From NCBI GenBank assembly GCA_016124585.1, contig WGNL01000031.1, forward strand, positions 22,729-86,728: a stretch of DNA of 64,000 nucleotides, given 5' to 3'. The notes under the pieces are model-generated. The model was not told where the DNA came from. It ran no database searches and was given only the letters and a program-made list of their open reading frames with translations. Of the stretch, positions 38,280 to 48,670 are shown piece by piece (position 1 is the first letter of the stretch; each line of letters opens with the position of its first letter). The stretch is from Bacteroidota bacterium (GTDB lineage: Bacteria; Bacteroidota; Bacteroidia; Chitinophagales; Saprospiraceae). Both the position numbers and the translations under genes were made by a program.

Positions 38280-41200
38280 ATGAAAAAACAACATTACTCA
38301 GCAATTTCCTTTATCACTTTGCTTGTACTGACGGCCTGTCAGCAAAAAAAGACTGTTTTTCAATCACTCCCAGCAAGCGAAACGGGCATCCATTTCTCAA
38401 ACCGCATTACCGAAAACGACACCTTCAATATACTCTCCTACGAGTACGTGTACAACGGTGGTGGCGTAGGCATCGGCGATTTCAACAATGATGGACTACA
38501 GGATGTGTTTTTCACGGGCAACATGGCGGGCAACCAACTTTACCTGAACAAAGGAAATTTCAAGTTTGAGGACGTAACCGAAACTGCTGGCATAGCCGCT
38601 AAAAACCGTTGGAATTCCGGTGTAGCTGTGGTGGACATCAACAACGACGGCTGGCTTGACCTCTATGTTTGCGCGACGACTTACCAGCCCAGTAGCCGCA
38701 GGGCAAACTCGCTTTTTGTAAATAACGGGAACTCAAAATCAGGGGTAAGTTTCACAGAAATGGCCACCGAATATGGTATCGCAGACACCTCTCACACGAT
38801 GAATGCCGCCTTCTTCGATTACGACAATGATGGTGACCTCGACCTTTACCTCCTCGTGAACCAGATGGACGAGAACCACGTCCCAAATATTTACCGCCCG
38901 AAAATTACCGATGGCTCCTCTAAGCGCACGGACAAACTCTTCCGAAACGATTTCGATGAAAAACTAGGCCACCCGGTTTACACCGATGTTTCCAAAGAAA
39001 TGGGCATCACCATTGAAGGTTTCGGCTTAGGGGTCAATATCTGCGACATCAACCAAGACGGCTGGAAAGACATCTACGTCACCAATGATTATTTGACCAA
39101 TGACCTGCTTTGGCTGAACGTTCCCGACACCTCCAACCAACAATCGGGCGTTGTCAAACGCAAATTCGTTGATGTCGCATCCAAATACCTCAAGCACACT
39201 AGCCACAGCGCCATGGGCAATGATGTGGTCGACTTCAACAATGACGGCCTGCCCGACATCGTAGCGGTGGACATGTTGCCAGAGGACAATCTTCGCCGAA
39301 AGACCATGCTCATGCCCAACAACTATAATTCCTACCTCAACAACGATAAATACGGTTACCAATACCAATATGTCCGCAATACATTGCAAATAAACCAAGG
39401 CAATCGGCCTAATGGAAATAACCCACTTTTCAGCGAAGTCTCCATGTTCGCTGGCATTTCCTCCACGGACTGGAGCTGGACGCCACTTGCCGCTGACTTT
39501 GACAATGACGGTGACCGTGACCTCATCGTCACCAATGGCTTTCCAAAGGATGTGACGGACCGTGATTTCATTGATTATAATTCTGAAAAAGGGAATTACC
39601 TCACGAAGCAACAACTCCTCGAAGCCATTCCTTCCGTGAAAATAAGGAATTACGCATTTCGAAACTCTAGCTCCAACCAATCACATTACCCCAATTATCA
39701 AAACCAAGTTCCAATATTTGAAAGCGTTGGCGAAGCATGGGGTATTACCCAGCCTTCCTTTTCCAATGGTGCCGCCTACGCTGACCTTGACAACGATGGT
39801 GACTTGGATTACATCGTGAACAACATTAATGACAGCGCTTTCGTCTTCAAAAACAAGCTCGTTGACATGCAAACTGACAGTGCTAATTGGTTGAATATCA
39901 AGTTCAAAGGCACTGAAAAAAACCGCAATGGTCTCGGCGCCATCGTGGAAGTTTTTTATCAAGGGAAAAAACAGATTTGGGATAATACGCCTTACCGTGG
40001 CTATCTTTCATCGGTGGAAACAGGTGCCCATTTTGGCCTTGGCAGTACGACTTCACTCGATAGTGTGGTGGTAATCTGGCAAGAAGGCAAGCAACAAGTT
40101 TGGAGAAACGTACCTACCAAACAGACTTTGACTGTTGAAATTCAAAACGCCCTACCCTACTCACCCCAAAATATTGCCACAACTCAATTTCCAAATTTCC
40201 AAGAAATCACCGCCTCCCTCGGCATCAATTTCACCCCACCCGAAAGCGACTACATTGATTTCAATGTACAGCGCCTTCTGCCGCACAAGCTTTCACAATT
40301 CGGCCCTGCCATTGCCGTTGGCGATGTGAACGGAGATGGGTTGGATGATTTTTACGTGAGTGGATCACATTTCAACAAAGGCAAATTCTTTGTGCAAACA
40401 CCAGCTGGCCAATTCGTGGAACAAGACCTCCTTCCTGGCCCCAATGGAGATGACAAAGTGCAGGAAGAACTTGGCACGCTACTTTTTGATGCCGACGGCG
40501 ACGGCGACCTTGATTTGTATCTCGCCACAGGAGGCTACGAGTTCGACATTAGCGATACCTGCTATCAGGACCTGCTTTTCTTGAATAAAAATGGGCATTT
40601 TTCGCTGGCCAAAAATGCGCTGCCTTCTCTCCTGAGTAGCGGCTCTTGCGCCAAGGCTGCCGACTTCGACCGTGACGGCGACCTCGATATTTTCGTTGGT
40701 GGTCGGGTGCTTCCTTTTCAGTACCCCATGCCCGTTTCTAGTTATTTGCTCCGCAACGATGGCAAAGGCCATTTTACCATCGCCAACAAAGACGCAGCCC
40801 CTGGCCTCGAAAATATTGGCTTGGTTTGCGATGCCCTCTGGACAGACTACGACAATGACGGCTGGCAAGACCTCCTCGTGGCCGGTGAGTGGATGCCGCT
40901 GACTTTTTTCAAAAACCAAAATGGTAAACTGGTTGCCCAATCACCAATCACCAACCATCAATCGCCAGCCACTGGTTGGTGGAATAGCCTTGTCGCTGCA
41001 GATTTTGACCTCGACGGTGATATGGACTATATCGCAGGAAACCTTGGCACCAATACACTTCTGAAAGCTGACGAGGAGCACCCCATCGGAATCTATGCCG
41101 CCGATTTTGATGCCAATAAAACCGAAATGACCAACCCTGCAGCCGATGCCAACGTCGGCGGCAACATGGGACTGGATGCAATTCCCTCTGCTTGGTTCCC

Positions 41201-41969
41201 AGATGTGAATGGTAAACTAACGGAATACCCATTTTTCGGAAGGGCAGACATGGACAAGCAGTTGGTAAAAATGAAAAAGCTCTACCTCCACCACAGCGAA
41301 TTCGGCAAAGCAAATATGACGACTGTCATGAAACATTTCCCCGATTCTAAGCCGTTGGTTCTGAAAGCCAATTACTTAAAAACCAGTTATTTAGAAAACA
41401 TGGGTGGGGGCAAGTTTGCACTGCACGAGTTGCCAACTGCTGTACAATTGGCACCAATCTTTGGCATGGTCACTGGGGATTTCAACGGCGACAACCTGCC
41501 CGATGTCTTACTCTCAGGAAATGACTTTGGTGCAGAAACTGGGATGGGACGCTACGATGCTTTCAATGGACTTTTGCTATTGGGTGATGGCAAAGGGAAT
41601 TTCACTCCCACCTCTATGCAACAAAGCGGCGTTTGCATTGCCGGTGATGGCAAGAGCCTCGCTCGTTTTCAAGGTGCTGATGGCAGTATGCTCATTGCTG
41701 CTGGGCAAAACAAGGGCCCATTAATGGTCATCAAGAATGAAAATTCGGGAGTGCAGGCTGTCAAATTACAACCGATGGATTGTGCTGCCGTCATCACCTT
41801 GGCAGATGGTCGAGCATACAGAGAAGAGCTGCCCTACGGGTCCAGTTTTCTCTCCCAATCGGCCCGGCGTTTATGGTTGCCAGTCGCAGCTACAGCCTGT
41901 GAATTAATTGATTATCAAGGGAAAAAACGGAAAGTGGAGATAGGGAAAAGCGAGCGTATGCCACAATAG
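38280..41969 (+). CDS. CRTAC1/ASPIC family lipoprotein with FG-GAP/VCBS repeats (second copy)
   Basis: 1229-aa paralogue of the protein at 32085. The lipobox is VLTAC (Cys20). Near-identical opening logic (SLPASETGIHFSNRI, compare LPASETGINFVNEV) confirms common origin. FG-GAP loops include DFNNDGLQDVFF, DINNDGWLDLYV, DYDNDGDLDLYL and DLDNDGDLDYIV; an ASPIC/UnbV domain lies near residue 560 (LNIKFKGTEKNRNGLGAIVE, HFGLGSTTSLDSVVVIW), then further blades. The two copies share architecture but have diverged in loop content. Their common context with glycosidases and TonB receptors suggests a surface role in glycan use, by analogy only. Confidence 0.88.
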   Translation: MKKQHYSAISFITLLVLTACQQKKTVFQSLPASETGIHFSNRITENDTFNILSYEYVYNGGGVGIGDFNNDGLQDVFFTGNMAGNQLYLNKGNFKFEDVTETAGIAAKNRWNSGVAVVDINNDGWLDLYVCATTYQPSSRRANSLFVNNGNSKSGVSFTEMATEYGIADTSHTMNAAFFDYDNDGDLDLYLLVNQMDENHVPNIYRPKITDGSSKRTDKLFRNDFDEKLGHPVYTDVSKEMGITIEGFGLGVNICDINQDGWKDIYVTNDYLTNDLLWLNVPDTSNQQSGVVKRKFVDVASKYLKHTSHSAMGNDVVDFNNDGLPDIVAVDMLPEDNLRRKTMLMPNNYNSYLNNDKYGYQYQYVRNTLQINQGNRPNGNNPLFSEVSMFAGISSTDWSWTPLAADFDNDGDRDLIVTNGFPKDVTDRDFIDYNSEKGNYLTKQQLLEAIPSVKIRNYAFRNSSSNQSHYPNYQNQVPIFESVGEAWGITQPSFSNGAAYADLDNDGDLDYIVNNINDSAFVFKNKLVDMQTDSANWLNIKFKGTEKNRNGLGAIVEVFYQGKKQIWDNTPYRGYLSSVETGAHFGLGSTTSLDSVVVIWQEGKQQVWRNVPTKQTLTVEIQNALPYSPQNIATTQFPNFQEITASLGINFTPPESDYIDFNVQRLLPHKLSQFGPAIAVGDVNGDGLDDFYVSGSHFNKGKFFVQTPAGQFVEQDLLPGPNGDDKVQEELGTLLFDADGDGDLDLYLATGGYEFDISDTCYQDLLFLNKNGHFSLAKNALPSLLSSGSCAKAADFDRDGDLDIFVGGRVLPFQYPMPVSSYLLRNDGKGHFTIANKDAAPGLENIGLVCDALWTDYDNDGWQDLLVAGEWMPLTFFKNQNGKLVAQSPITNHQSPATGWWNSLVAADFDLDGDMDYIAGNLGTNTLLKADEEHPIGIYAADFDANKTEMTNPAADANVGGNMGLDAIPSAWFPDVNGKLTEYPFFGRADMDKQLVKMKKLYLHHSEFGKANMTTVMKHFPDSKPLVLKANYLKTSYLENMGGGKFALHELPTAVQLAPIFGMVTGDFNGDNLPDVLLSGNDFGAETGMGRYDAFNGLLLLGDGKGNFTPTSMQQSGVCIAGDGKSLARFQGADGSMLIAAGQNKGPLMVIKNENSGVQAVKLQPMDCAAVITLADGRAYREELPYGSSFLSQSARRLWLPVAATACELIDYQGKKRKVEIGKSERMPQ

Positions 41970-41982
41970 ATTTTAAAAAACT

Positions 41983-42282
41983 ATGATTTTAGAAATTGCA
42001 ACCATCGATATCAAGCCCGGCACAAACGCCGATTTTGAAAAAAATCTTGGCGAAGCCCAAGCTGTCATCAGTCGTGCGGAGGGATACATTGGCCATCAGT
42101 TCCAGCGGTGTATGGAACGCGACAACCGTTACGTCTTGCTCATCAAATGGACAAGCTTGGAAGCGCACACCGAAGGGTTTCGAGGTTCCGAACTGTTCAA
42201 GGAATGGCGTGCACTGATTGGTCAGTTCTTCGAAAACCCACCGATGGTGGAACATTACGAGTTGAAATTTGAAAACGGGTGA
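41983..42282 (+). CDS. Antibiotic biosynthesis monooxygenase (ABM) domain protein
   Basis: 99-aa dimeric alpha+beta-barrel protein of the ABM family: ILEIATIDIKPGTNADFEKN, then a helix with AEGYIGHQFQRCMERDNRYV, LLIKWTSLEAHTEGFRGSEL and a C-terminal VEHYELKF strand. These small enzymes or binding proteins handle quinone-like or reactive carbonyl molecules; substrate not assignable. Its stop overlaps the GTG start of the next gene (GTGA), so the two are coupled. Confidence 0.85.
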   Translation: MILEIATIDIKPGTNADFEKNLGEAQAVISRAEGYIGHQFQRCMERDNRYVLLIKWTSLEAHTEGFRGSELFKEWRALIGQFFENPPMVEHYELKFENG

Positions 42283-43805
42283 AAATCAGGTTTTCAATAA
42301 AATTCATCATGCTGGCCCTGTGTTTGGCCGGACTGTCCAATTGTTCATCGGAGGAGGAGCAGGCTGCTGCTTTGTTTGAAAACCGATGCGGCAGCTGCCA
42401 TCTTGCCCCTAGTCCTACCGATTTGCCGAAGGCAATTTGGCAGGAAAAAGTCCTGCCCGAAATGGGCGCCCGGCTGGGCATTTACGATAATGGTTACAAC
42501 CCCGTGGCCGGGCTATCCAAAATTGAAAAGGCCGCAATTGCGAATTCAAACGCCTACCCAAAACAGCCTCTGTTGCCCAAAAAAGATTGGGAACTGCTGA
42601 AAAAATTCATCCTAGCTTATGCACCCGATACACTAGCTGGTTACAAAGCAAAGGATTTGAGTCTTGAAAATCCTGTCTTTCCATTCTCTCCAAAATCGGT
42701 AGTGCTGGGGGACAGAACCGGTTCATTCCTCAGCTTCCTTGGTTTTGATGAAGGCAGTAAGCGGTTTTTGGAAGGCGATGTGTCCGGGCATTTGATGGCA
42801 GAAGCGCAGCCCGGCGCACCGGAAGTGATTTTTACCGGTGCGTCCACAATCGTTGATTTCATCGAAAAAAACGGCAGGTCATACGTCACGGAAATCGGTG
42901 AAATGCCACCAACAGAGCAGGTGCTGGGGCGGCTCACGGTGCTGCAAAACGGTCAGCAAATACTTGTGCAGGATAGCTTACATAGGCCCGTGAATTCGCT
43001 GGTAGAAGACCTTGATGGAGATGGTATCTCGGAAATTGTCGTCTGTGAATACGGCAATTACACCGGACGCCTAACGCTGCTTAGAGAAGTTGCAGGAAAT
43101 CGTTTCGAACGAAAAACCTTGTTGAATATTCCCGGTACACTTCGTGCCGAAGCAAGGGACATGAACGGCGATGGCAAGCTCGATTTGGTGGTGCTAGCAG
43201 CCCAGGGCGATGAGGGCGTGTACATTCTTTTTCAAAAACCCGACTTGCAATTCGAGGCCGAACGAGTGCTTCGTTTCAGTCCGGTTTGGGGTACGAGCTG
43301 GATGGAAGTCGTTGATTATGAAGAAGATGGCGATATGGACATCATCACGGTGAATGGCGACAACGCCGATTTTTCATTTGTCAATAAACCCTACCACGGT
43401 GTGCGGATTTTCATTAACGACGGAAAAAACAGGTTCAACGAAGCCCTTTTTTACCCTATCACCGGGGCGACTAGGGTACTTGCTCGGGACTTTGACGAAG
43501 ATGGGGATTTGGATTTGGCGGTTTGTGCCTATTTCCCGGACTACCAAACTGCACCAGCGCAATCGTTTGTCTATCTCGAAAATAGGTCGGCAAACAGGTT
43601 TGATTTCGCAGCCCATACTTTTCCAGAAGCAATAGCAGGCAGGTGGCTGGTGATGGCTGCTGGCGATGTGGATGGCGACGGAGACTTGGACCTAGCGTTA
43701 GGTTCGTTCCCCCACTCCCCCACCCCAACACCTCAAAAATACATGGCGGATTGGCAAAAAACAGGGATTGACTTGATGATTCTGATTAACCAATTGAAAC
43801 ATTAA
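42279..43805 (+). CDS. Lipoprotein with c-type heme motif and FG-GAP repeats
   Basis: 508 aa starting at a GTG in a GTGA overlap with the ABM gene. Lipobox AGLSNC (Cys22). A heme-binding motif CGSCH is present at residues 37-41 in ENRCGSCHLAPSPTDLP, so the N-terminal 120 residues resemble a small c-type cytochrome. The remainder has FG-GAP/VCBS blades with DLDGDGISEIVV, DMNGDGKLDLVV, DEDGDLDLAV and DVDGDGDLDLAL. A close paralogue with the same arrangement is at 49757. A heme-bearing propeller on the surface could transfer electrons, possibly to the neighbouring oxidoreductive proteins; this is inference. Confidence 0.82.
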   Translation: MKIRFSIKFIMLALCLAGLSNCSSEEEQAAALFENRCGSCHLAPSPTDLPKAIWQEKVLPEMGARLGIYDNGYNPVAGLSKIEKAAIANSNAYPKQPLLPKKDWELLKKFILAYAPDTLAGYKAKDLSLENPVFPFSPKSVVLGDRTGSFLSFLGFDEGSKRFLEGDVSGHLMAEAQPGAPEVIFTGASTIVDFIEKNGRSYVTEIGEMPPTEQVLGRLTVLQNGQQILVQDSLHRPVNSLVEDLDGDGISEIVVCEYGNYTGRLTLLREVAGNRFERKTLLNIPGTLRAEARDMNGDGKLDLVVLAAQGDEGVYILFQKPDLQFEAERVLRFSPVWGTSWMEVVDYEEDGDMDIITVNGDNADFSFVNKPYHGVRIFINDGKNRFNEALFYPITGATRVLARDFDEDGDLDLAVCAYFPDYQTAPAQSFVYLENRSANRFDFAAHTFPEAIAGRWLVMAAGDVDGDGDLDLALGSFPHSPTPTPQKYMADWQKTGIDLMILINQLKH

Positions 43806-43837
43806 TTTTTATAAAAAACTGAAAATCAATTTTTTGC

Positions 43838-45034
43838 ATGAAATATTTTTACGTTTTCATTTTATGCTGGCTTTCCATTTCGGTGCAAGCCCAATGGACA
43901 AAACTTCCCGCTTTCACCACTGACCCACTCACCTCCGTTGATTTTCTGGACACGGAGAACGGGCTGGTTTGCGGCAGCAACAAAATCTGGAGAACCACCA
44001 ACGGCAGCAGTAGTTGGACAGCGGTTTACACGGGAGATGCCAATATCAGCCTAGAAGAAGTGCGCTGGGCCAGCGACCAGGTAGCAGTGGCAGTTGGTAT
44101 CGACATTGCGAACAACGTGGGCCTTATCGTGCGCTCCACCAATGGTGGGCAGTCATGGGCGAAGGTCAGCAATTCCGTGGTTTCCATTTTTACTGACCTG
44201 ACTTTTGTGAGTGAAACTGTGGGCTATCTCTGCGGCGGAAATACCCGAATCCTGAAGACCACCAACGGCGGCGCCACCTGGACTTCGCAGTTCAGCGACA
44301 ACAATTCCGACCTGTATTCTATCCATTTCCTCAACGAAAACGAAGGTTATGCCGCTGGTGGCTATGCCAATACTGGTCGGCTGTTACACACCACCAATGG
44401 TGGAAGCACCTGGACTGACGTGAGCTTACCTGCCCCATTTCTGATTCAGTCTGTTTTTTTCCCTTCGGCAAACGTTGGCTACGTAGCGGGCGTGGCGGGT
44501 GAAATGCGCAAGACCGTGGATGGCGGTGCCAATTGGACGGAGCCGATGACCGCCAACACCAGCAATATCCTCGACCTATATTTTTTCGACAACGATTTTG
44601 GCTACCTCGTGGGCGGCACGCTGACCGTGACCTCCCTCCAACGAACTGAAAACGGCGGTAGCTATTGGAGCAACGTAGCACCCAATACCGGGGCGGGCCT
44701 TTTCAGTATCGATGTAGTCGGCACGACTGGGTATGCCGTTGGGGTGAACGGAACAGTGCTGAAAACGGACATCATGGTCGCAGCAGACGAACAACTGAAG
44801 GCGATGGGAGTGACCGTTTTCCCCAACCCAGCCTTCGACAAAATCCAGGTCGTGGCGGAACAGCCCCTCTATTTTGTTGAAATTTATGATGCCAATGGCC
44901 GAATGTTACGGCGGCAGGAAGTAGTGGGCAATGACAAGGCCGAATTAGATGTGTCAGCATTGCCCGCCGGTTGCTTTTTTTTGAAAATAGGACTTGAAAA
45001 TGGGATAAACATGATGAAAATGGCGAAGCTATGA
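43838..45034 (+). CDS. YCF48/BNR-repeat protein with T9SS type A sorting domain
   Basis: 398-aa secreted protein with a signal peptide ending at SVQAQ. The body has five or more repeats of the BNR/YCF48 type (IWRTTNGSSSWTAVYTG, RSTNGGQSWAKVSN, KTTNGGATWTSQFS, HTTNGGSTWTDVSL, KTVDGGANWTEPM), a beta-propeller. The last 80 residues are a type IX secretion C-terminal domain: VTVFPNPAFDKIQVVAE, VEIYDANGRMLRRQEV, LDVSALPAGCFFLKI. The protein is therefore likely exported by T9SS and attached or released at the surface. No specific ligand can be named. Confidence 0.85.
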   Translation: MKYFYVFILCWLSISVQAQWTKLPAFTTDPLTSVDFLDTENGLVCGSNKIWRTTNGSSSWTAVYTGDANISLEEVRWASDQVAVAVGIDIANNVGLIVRSTNGGQSWAKVSNSVVSIFTDLTFVSETVGYLCGGNTRILKTTNGGATWTSQFSDNNSDLYSIHFLNENEGYAAGGYANTGRLLHTTNGGSTWTDVSLPAPFLIQSVFFPSANVGYVAGVAGEMRKTVDGGANWTEPMTANTSNILDLYFFDNDFGYLVGGTLTVTSLQRTENGGSYWSNVAPNTGAGLFSIDVVGTTGYAVGVNGTVLKTDIMVAADEQLKAMGVTVFPNPAFDKIQVVAEQPLYFVEIYDANGRMLRRQEVVGNDKAELDVSALPAGCFFLKIGLENGINMMKMAKL

Positions 45035-45089
45035 GCCACCCCCACCCAAACAATTACGCGTCCTGACGCTGCAACAACCAACGAATCTG

Positions 45090-47486
45090 ATGTCAAAAAT
45101 TATCTACACCATCATCTTTCTTGCCCTCGGCAATTTGGCATTTTCCCAACAGGAAGTGCTGGTTTTAGGAGAAACCAACGGCAAGCCAAAAGAACGCCTC
45201 ATCCTCACGGGGCGGGTACTTGATGCAAAAAACAACCAGCCCATCCCTGGTGCAGTTTTGCATTTGGACCCCACAGACAAAAACGACGTGACCGACGCTG
45301 ACGGTAGCTTCAAGTTGACCATGCCCATTGGTATTTACACTTTGAAAATCAGCTTTTTGGGCTACGAAGAACACATTGTGAAGCTTCATGTGTTTGGCGA
45401 TGCCAAGCATGATTTTACCCTGAGCGAAAGCACCACCGAACTGGTTCAAGTAACGGTGACCGAAACCAGAACCGATGAGAACGTGACCTCCGTGCTGACC
45501 GGTGTGGAACAAATGAGCATCGAAAAACTGGAGCGGCAGGCCAAGTTTTTGGGTGAAACGGACGTGCTGCGCAGTTTACAGTCCGTGACCGGGGTGACGA
45601 GTGCCGGGGAAGGTGCTTCCGGCTTCAATGTTCGCGGTGGAAATACTGACGAAAACCTAATTTTGATGGACGGCAACCTCGTTTTCAATCCAGTACATGC
45701 GCTTGGATTCTTCTCCCTCTTTCATCCAGACATGGTGCAGGGCATCACCTTGTACAAAGGCGGTGTGCCAGCGAAATATGGCGGTCGGCTCTCCTCCGTG
45801 TTGGACGTGAAGCTACGGGAAGGCAACGATGAAAAATTGTCGGGACAAGGAGGCGTAGGCATTGCCTCATCGAGGCTGGTGCTGGAAGGCCCTATCATCA
45901 AGAACAAGGCATCGTTCATCGTAGGAGCGAGGGCAAGCTATGTGGACTGGATTTTGAAACGGGCAAAAAACGTAGACTTGCGCAAAAGCCAGGCTTTTTT
46001 CTACGACCTGACAGCGAAGGCAGATGCCCGCTTGACACAAACTACCAAGATTGGCTTTACGGCTTTCAATACCCACGATAATTTCCAGTTTGCGGACGAG
46101 GTGAAGTTCGAGTACGCTACAACAAGTGGGTCGGCTTACCTGCGGCAGTTGATTGGAGACAAAATCAATATTACAGCTACCGCAAATATTGGGCAGTACA
46201 CCAGTAACCTTTTCGACATCAACGGGAACGATATGTCGAAGTTTACCAACCAAATCAAGTACCTGCGGGGCGGAGTGAGCGGTTTTTACCAGCCCGCCAA
46301 TAGCTACCAATTGGAGCTTGGGGTGGAACAAAGCCGCTACAACGTAGCACCTGGAAGACTAGTGCCGCAAGGAATTTCAAATGTAAAAGCCGATGTTCTG
46401 CCGGAAGAAAAAGGCATTGAGTCGAGCATTTTCCTGCACAACCAATGGACCGTGAGCAAGAAACTGGAGCTGATGGCAGGTATACGCTACACTTCTTTCA
46501 AAAACCTAGGCCCTGACCGCGTGCTGCTCTACGAGGAGGGGATGCCAAAAACTGAGGAGACCATTCAGGATAGCCTCCTGTTTGCCGATGGTGAAAAAAC
46601 TGCCTCCTATACTGGGCTGGAGCCACGGTTTTCCCTGCGCTTAAGCTTGAACGAAGCCAGCTCTGTCAAGCTGGGTTACAACCGTTCGTACCAGTTTTTT
46701 AGTCAAATCTCGAACACGGCATCTGCTACGCCGATTGACATCTGGCAACTCTCCAACTACCATATAAAACCCCAGCATGCCGATAACTTTTCCATCGGCT
46801 ACTACCAAAACTTTAAGGAAAATACCGTGCAGACCTACCTCTCAATTTTTTACCGAAAAATTGACCAACTCATTGACTACAAGGATTTTGCGAAGTTGCT
46901 ACTCAACCATCATATCGAAACGGAACTGTTGATGGGTAAAGGAAAAGCCTATGGTGCAGAGCTATATTTTAACAAAGCTTATGGCCACCATCATTTTGAA
47001 ATGAATTACACGTATTCCCGCACCCTTCGGCAAGTGGAAGCGAACGACGAACAGGAAGGTGTGAGCAAGGGGGAATGGTACCCCTCCAACTATGATAAGC
47101 CGCACAGTCTAAACCTGAACTATTTTTGGCAAATCAAGTCTAACAGCAGTTTTTCCGTCAACTTCACTTACAGTACTGGACGGCCAACGACGGCACCTGT
47201 CAGTTCGTTTTCGAGCGGCAATGTGCTGACCATTCCGATTTATTCTGAAAGAAACCAGTTCCGCATCCCTGATTACCATCGGCTCGACGTGGCCTATACC
47301 GTAGGGCCATGGGGCAAGAAAGAACGCTGGCGCAATAGTTTGACCTTGTCCATTTACAATCTTTATTTCAGGAAAAATGCGTTCTCGGTGTTCTTCCGAC
47401 AGAAGCCGTTCCAGAGTGTTACGGCATACAGGGTGGCGGTATTGGGGTCTATTTTTCCTGCGATTACCTACGACTTTAAATTTTAG
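45090..47486 (+). CDS. TonB-dependent receptor with carboxypeptidase-like domain
   Basis: 798-aa outer-membrane receptor. The signal peptide ends near LAFSQQE; a carboxypeptidase regulatory-like domain (LTGRVLDAKNNQPIPGAVLH) covers about residues 40-120, then a plug domain (VTSAGEGASGFNVRGGNTDE, LILMDGNLVFNP, ITLYKGGVPAKYGGRLSSVL), then the beta-barrel to the terminal aromatic residue (YDFKF). It is shorter than SusC and is not followed by a SusD; instead two DUF4249 lipoprotein genes follow, a common pairing in Bacteroidota. Cargo unknown. Confidence 0.92.
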   Translation: MSKIIYTIIFLALGNLAFSQQEVLVLGETNGKPKERLILTGRVLDAKNNQPIPGAVLHLDPTDKNDVTDADGSFKLTMPIGIYTLKISFLGYEEHIVKLHVFGDAKHDFTLSESTTELVQVTVTETRTDENVTSVLTGVEQMSIEKLERQAKFLGETDVLRSLQSVTGVTSAGEGASGFNVRGGNTDENLILMDGNLVFNPVHALGFFSLFHPDMVQGITLYKGGVPAKYGGRLSSVLDVKLREGNDEKLSGQGGVGIASSRLVLEGPIIKNKASFIVGARASYVDWILKRAKNVDLRKSQAFFYDLTAKADARLTQTTKIGFTAFNTHDNFQFADEVKFEYATTSGSAYLRQLIGDKINITATANIGQYTSNLFDINGNDMSKFTNQIKYLRGGVSGFYQPANSYQLELGVEQSRYNVAPGRLVPQGISNVKADVLPEEKGIESSIFLHNQWTVSKKLELMAGIRYTSFKNLGPDRVLLYEEGMPKTEETIQDSLLFADGEKTASYTGLEPRFSLRLSLNEASSVKLGYNRSYQFFSQISNTASATPIDIWQLSNYHIKPQHADNFSIGYYQNFKENTVQTYLSIFYRKIDQLIDYKDFAKLLLNHHIETELLMGKGKAYGAELYFNKAYGHHHFEMNYTYSRTLRQVEANDEQEGVSKGEWYPSNYDKPHSLNLNYFWQIKSNSSFSVNFTYSTGRPTTAPVSSFSSGNVLTIPIYSERNQFRIPDYHRLDVAYTVGPWGKKERWRNSLTLSIYNLYFRKNAFSVFFRQKPFQSVTAYRVAVLGSIFPAITYDFKF

Positions 47487-47522
47487 GCAAATACTATTTG
47501 GTCTCTCTAAAATACTTAGAAA

Positions 47523-48569
47523 ATGAAAATAAAACACCTCGCCATTGTTCCATTTTTGGGCTTTTTGTCGAGTGGCTGCATTGATGAGATAAAACTCGAT
47601 ATTGACACCAACCAGCAAAAGGTGGTTGTGAATGGCTTGGTTTCAGATAGTCTCCAGGTGCAGACAGTTCAGTTGGGTTATAGCGCAGTCATTGGCGTGG
47701 GCAACGACAATATTCTAACCCCAATTGAAGGGGCTTCAGTGCTGGTAAAGGACGACGCTGGCAGCAGTTTCCAATTTTTGGAGGCGGAAAAAGGCATTTA
47801 CGAAAAGGAGTTTCAGGGCGAATCAGGTAAGGTGTACCATCTGGAAATTCAATTGCCAGATGGGAAGCAAATCCGCAGTGTCCCCGCACTGCTGCGCAAG
47901 GCGCCAGAAATCAGCGATGCAAAATTTGAAATCGTGGAAGAGAGTTACCTCACCCCAAATGGGAATGAGGAAAAGAACAAACTCCTTCAAGTAAGTTTGA
48001 ACACGAACCTGAGCAATCTATCAGAACGGCCATACTTGCTTTGGAGAACAACGGGAGAGTACGAATTTTGGGAAGGAGGAGGCTTGACCATTAATCCCAA
48101 GGTTTGCTATGTCAAAAATAACGTGGCATTGAACGTGATAAAAGTGCTGGATACACATAAAATGGCGAGCGGCCATCTGATAGATGAGCCATTCTTGCGA
48201 ACAGATTACAATTACCGATTTTCTGATAGGTACTGTTTCCATTTGCAACAGTACGCCATAAGTGCATCAGAGTATAAATACTGGCAAGCTGTGGACGCTG
48301 TCATTCATATTGATGGCAGCATGTTTGACCCCCCACCCGGCACGGTGAAGGGAAACCTTTTTAACCCAGACGATTCATTGGAGTTGGTAGTGGGATATTT
48401 TACAGTAGCGGGGGTAAGCTACAAACGGGCATTCACGGATGCTTCCAGTATTGGAACTTTCGTAAGTCGCAAGTGCGAATCCCTGAATGGTGGTGGGCGG
48501 GGTACGGAATGTGCCTATTGCCTGTCCATTGTAAACAGCACCACCCAAAAACCAAGCTATTGGCCTTAA
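47523..48569 (+). CDS. DUF4249 family lipoprotein (copy 1)
   Basis: 348-aa lipoprotein: lipobox LSSGC (Cys19) followed by the DUF4249 start IDEIKLDIDTNQQKVVVNGL. Middle part has beta-rich repeats (GVGNDNILTPIEGASVLVKD) and the C-terminal half the conserved YNYRFSDRYCFHLQQYAIS and FDPPPGTVKGNLFNPDD. Its partner is the TonB receptor upstream (36 bases). Such proteins are thought to be surface partners of that receptor class. Confidence 0.9.
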   Translation: MKIKHLAIVPFLGFLSSGCIDEIKLDIDTNQQKVVVNGLVSDSLQVQTVQLGYSAVIGVGNDNILTPIEGASVLVKDDAGSSFQFLEAEKGIYEKEFQGESGKVYHLEIQLPDGKQIRSVPALLRKAPEISDAKFEIVEESYLTPNGNEEKNKLLQVSLNTNLSNLSERPYLLWRTTGEYEFWEGGGLTINPKVCYVKNNVALNVIKVLDTHKMASGHLIDEPFLRTDYNYRFSDRYCFHLQQYAISASEYKYWQAVDAVIHIDGSMFDPPPGTVKGNLFNPDDSLELVVGYFTVAGVSYKRAFTDASSIGTFVSRKCESLNGGGRGTECAYCLSIVNSTTQKPSYWP

Positions 48570-48670
48570 AAATTCATGCATTTCTTGCTTGGATTTTTGC
48601 CGCAAAAAAAGAAGAAACAGCCAGCTGTTTGGTGCCAGTAAAGGTTCGATGCAGCTAACAAAATTATATT

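Noticed and set aside
39027..39680. Long open frame opposite the second FG-GAP gene
   Set aside because: Caused by repetitive Asp/Gly-rich codons on the other strand.
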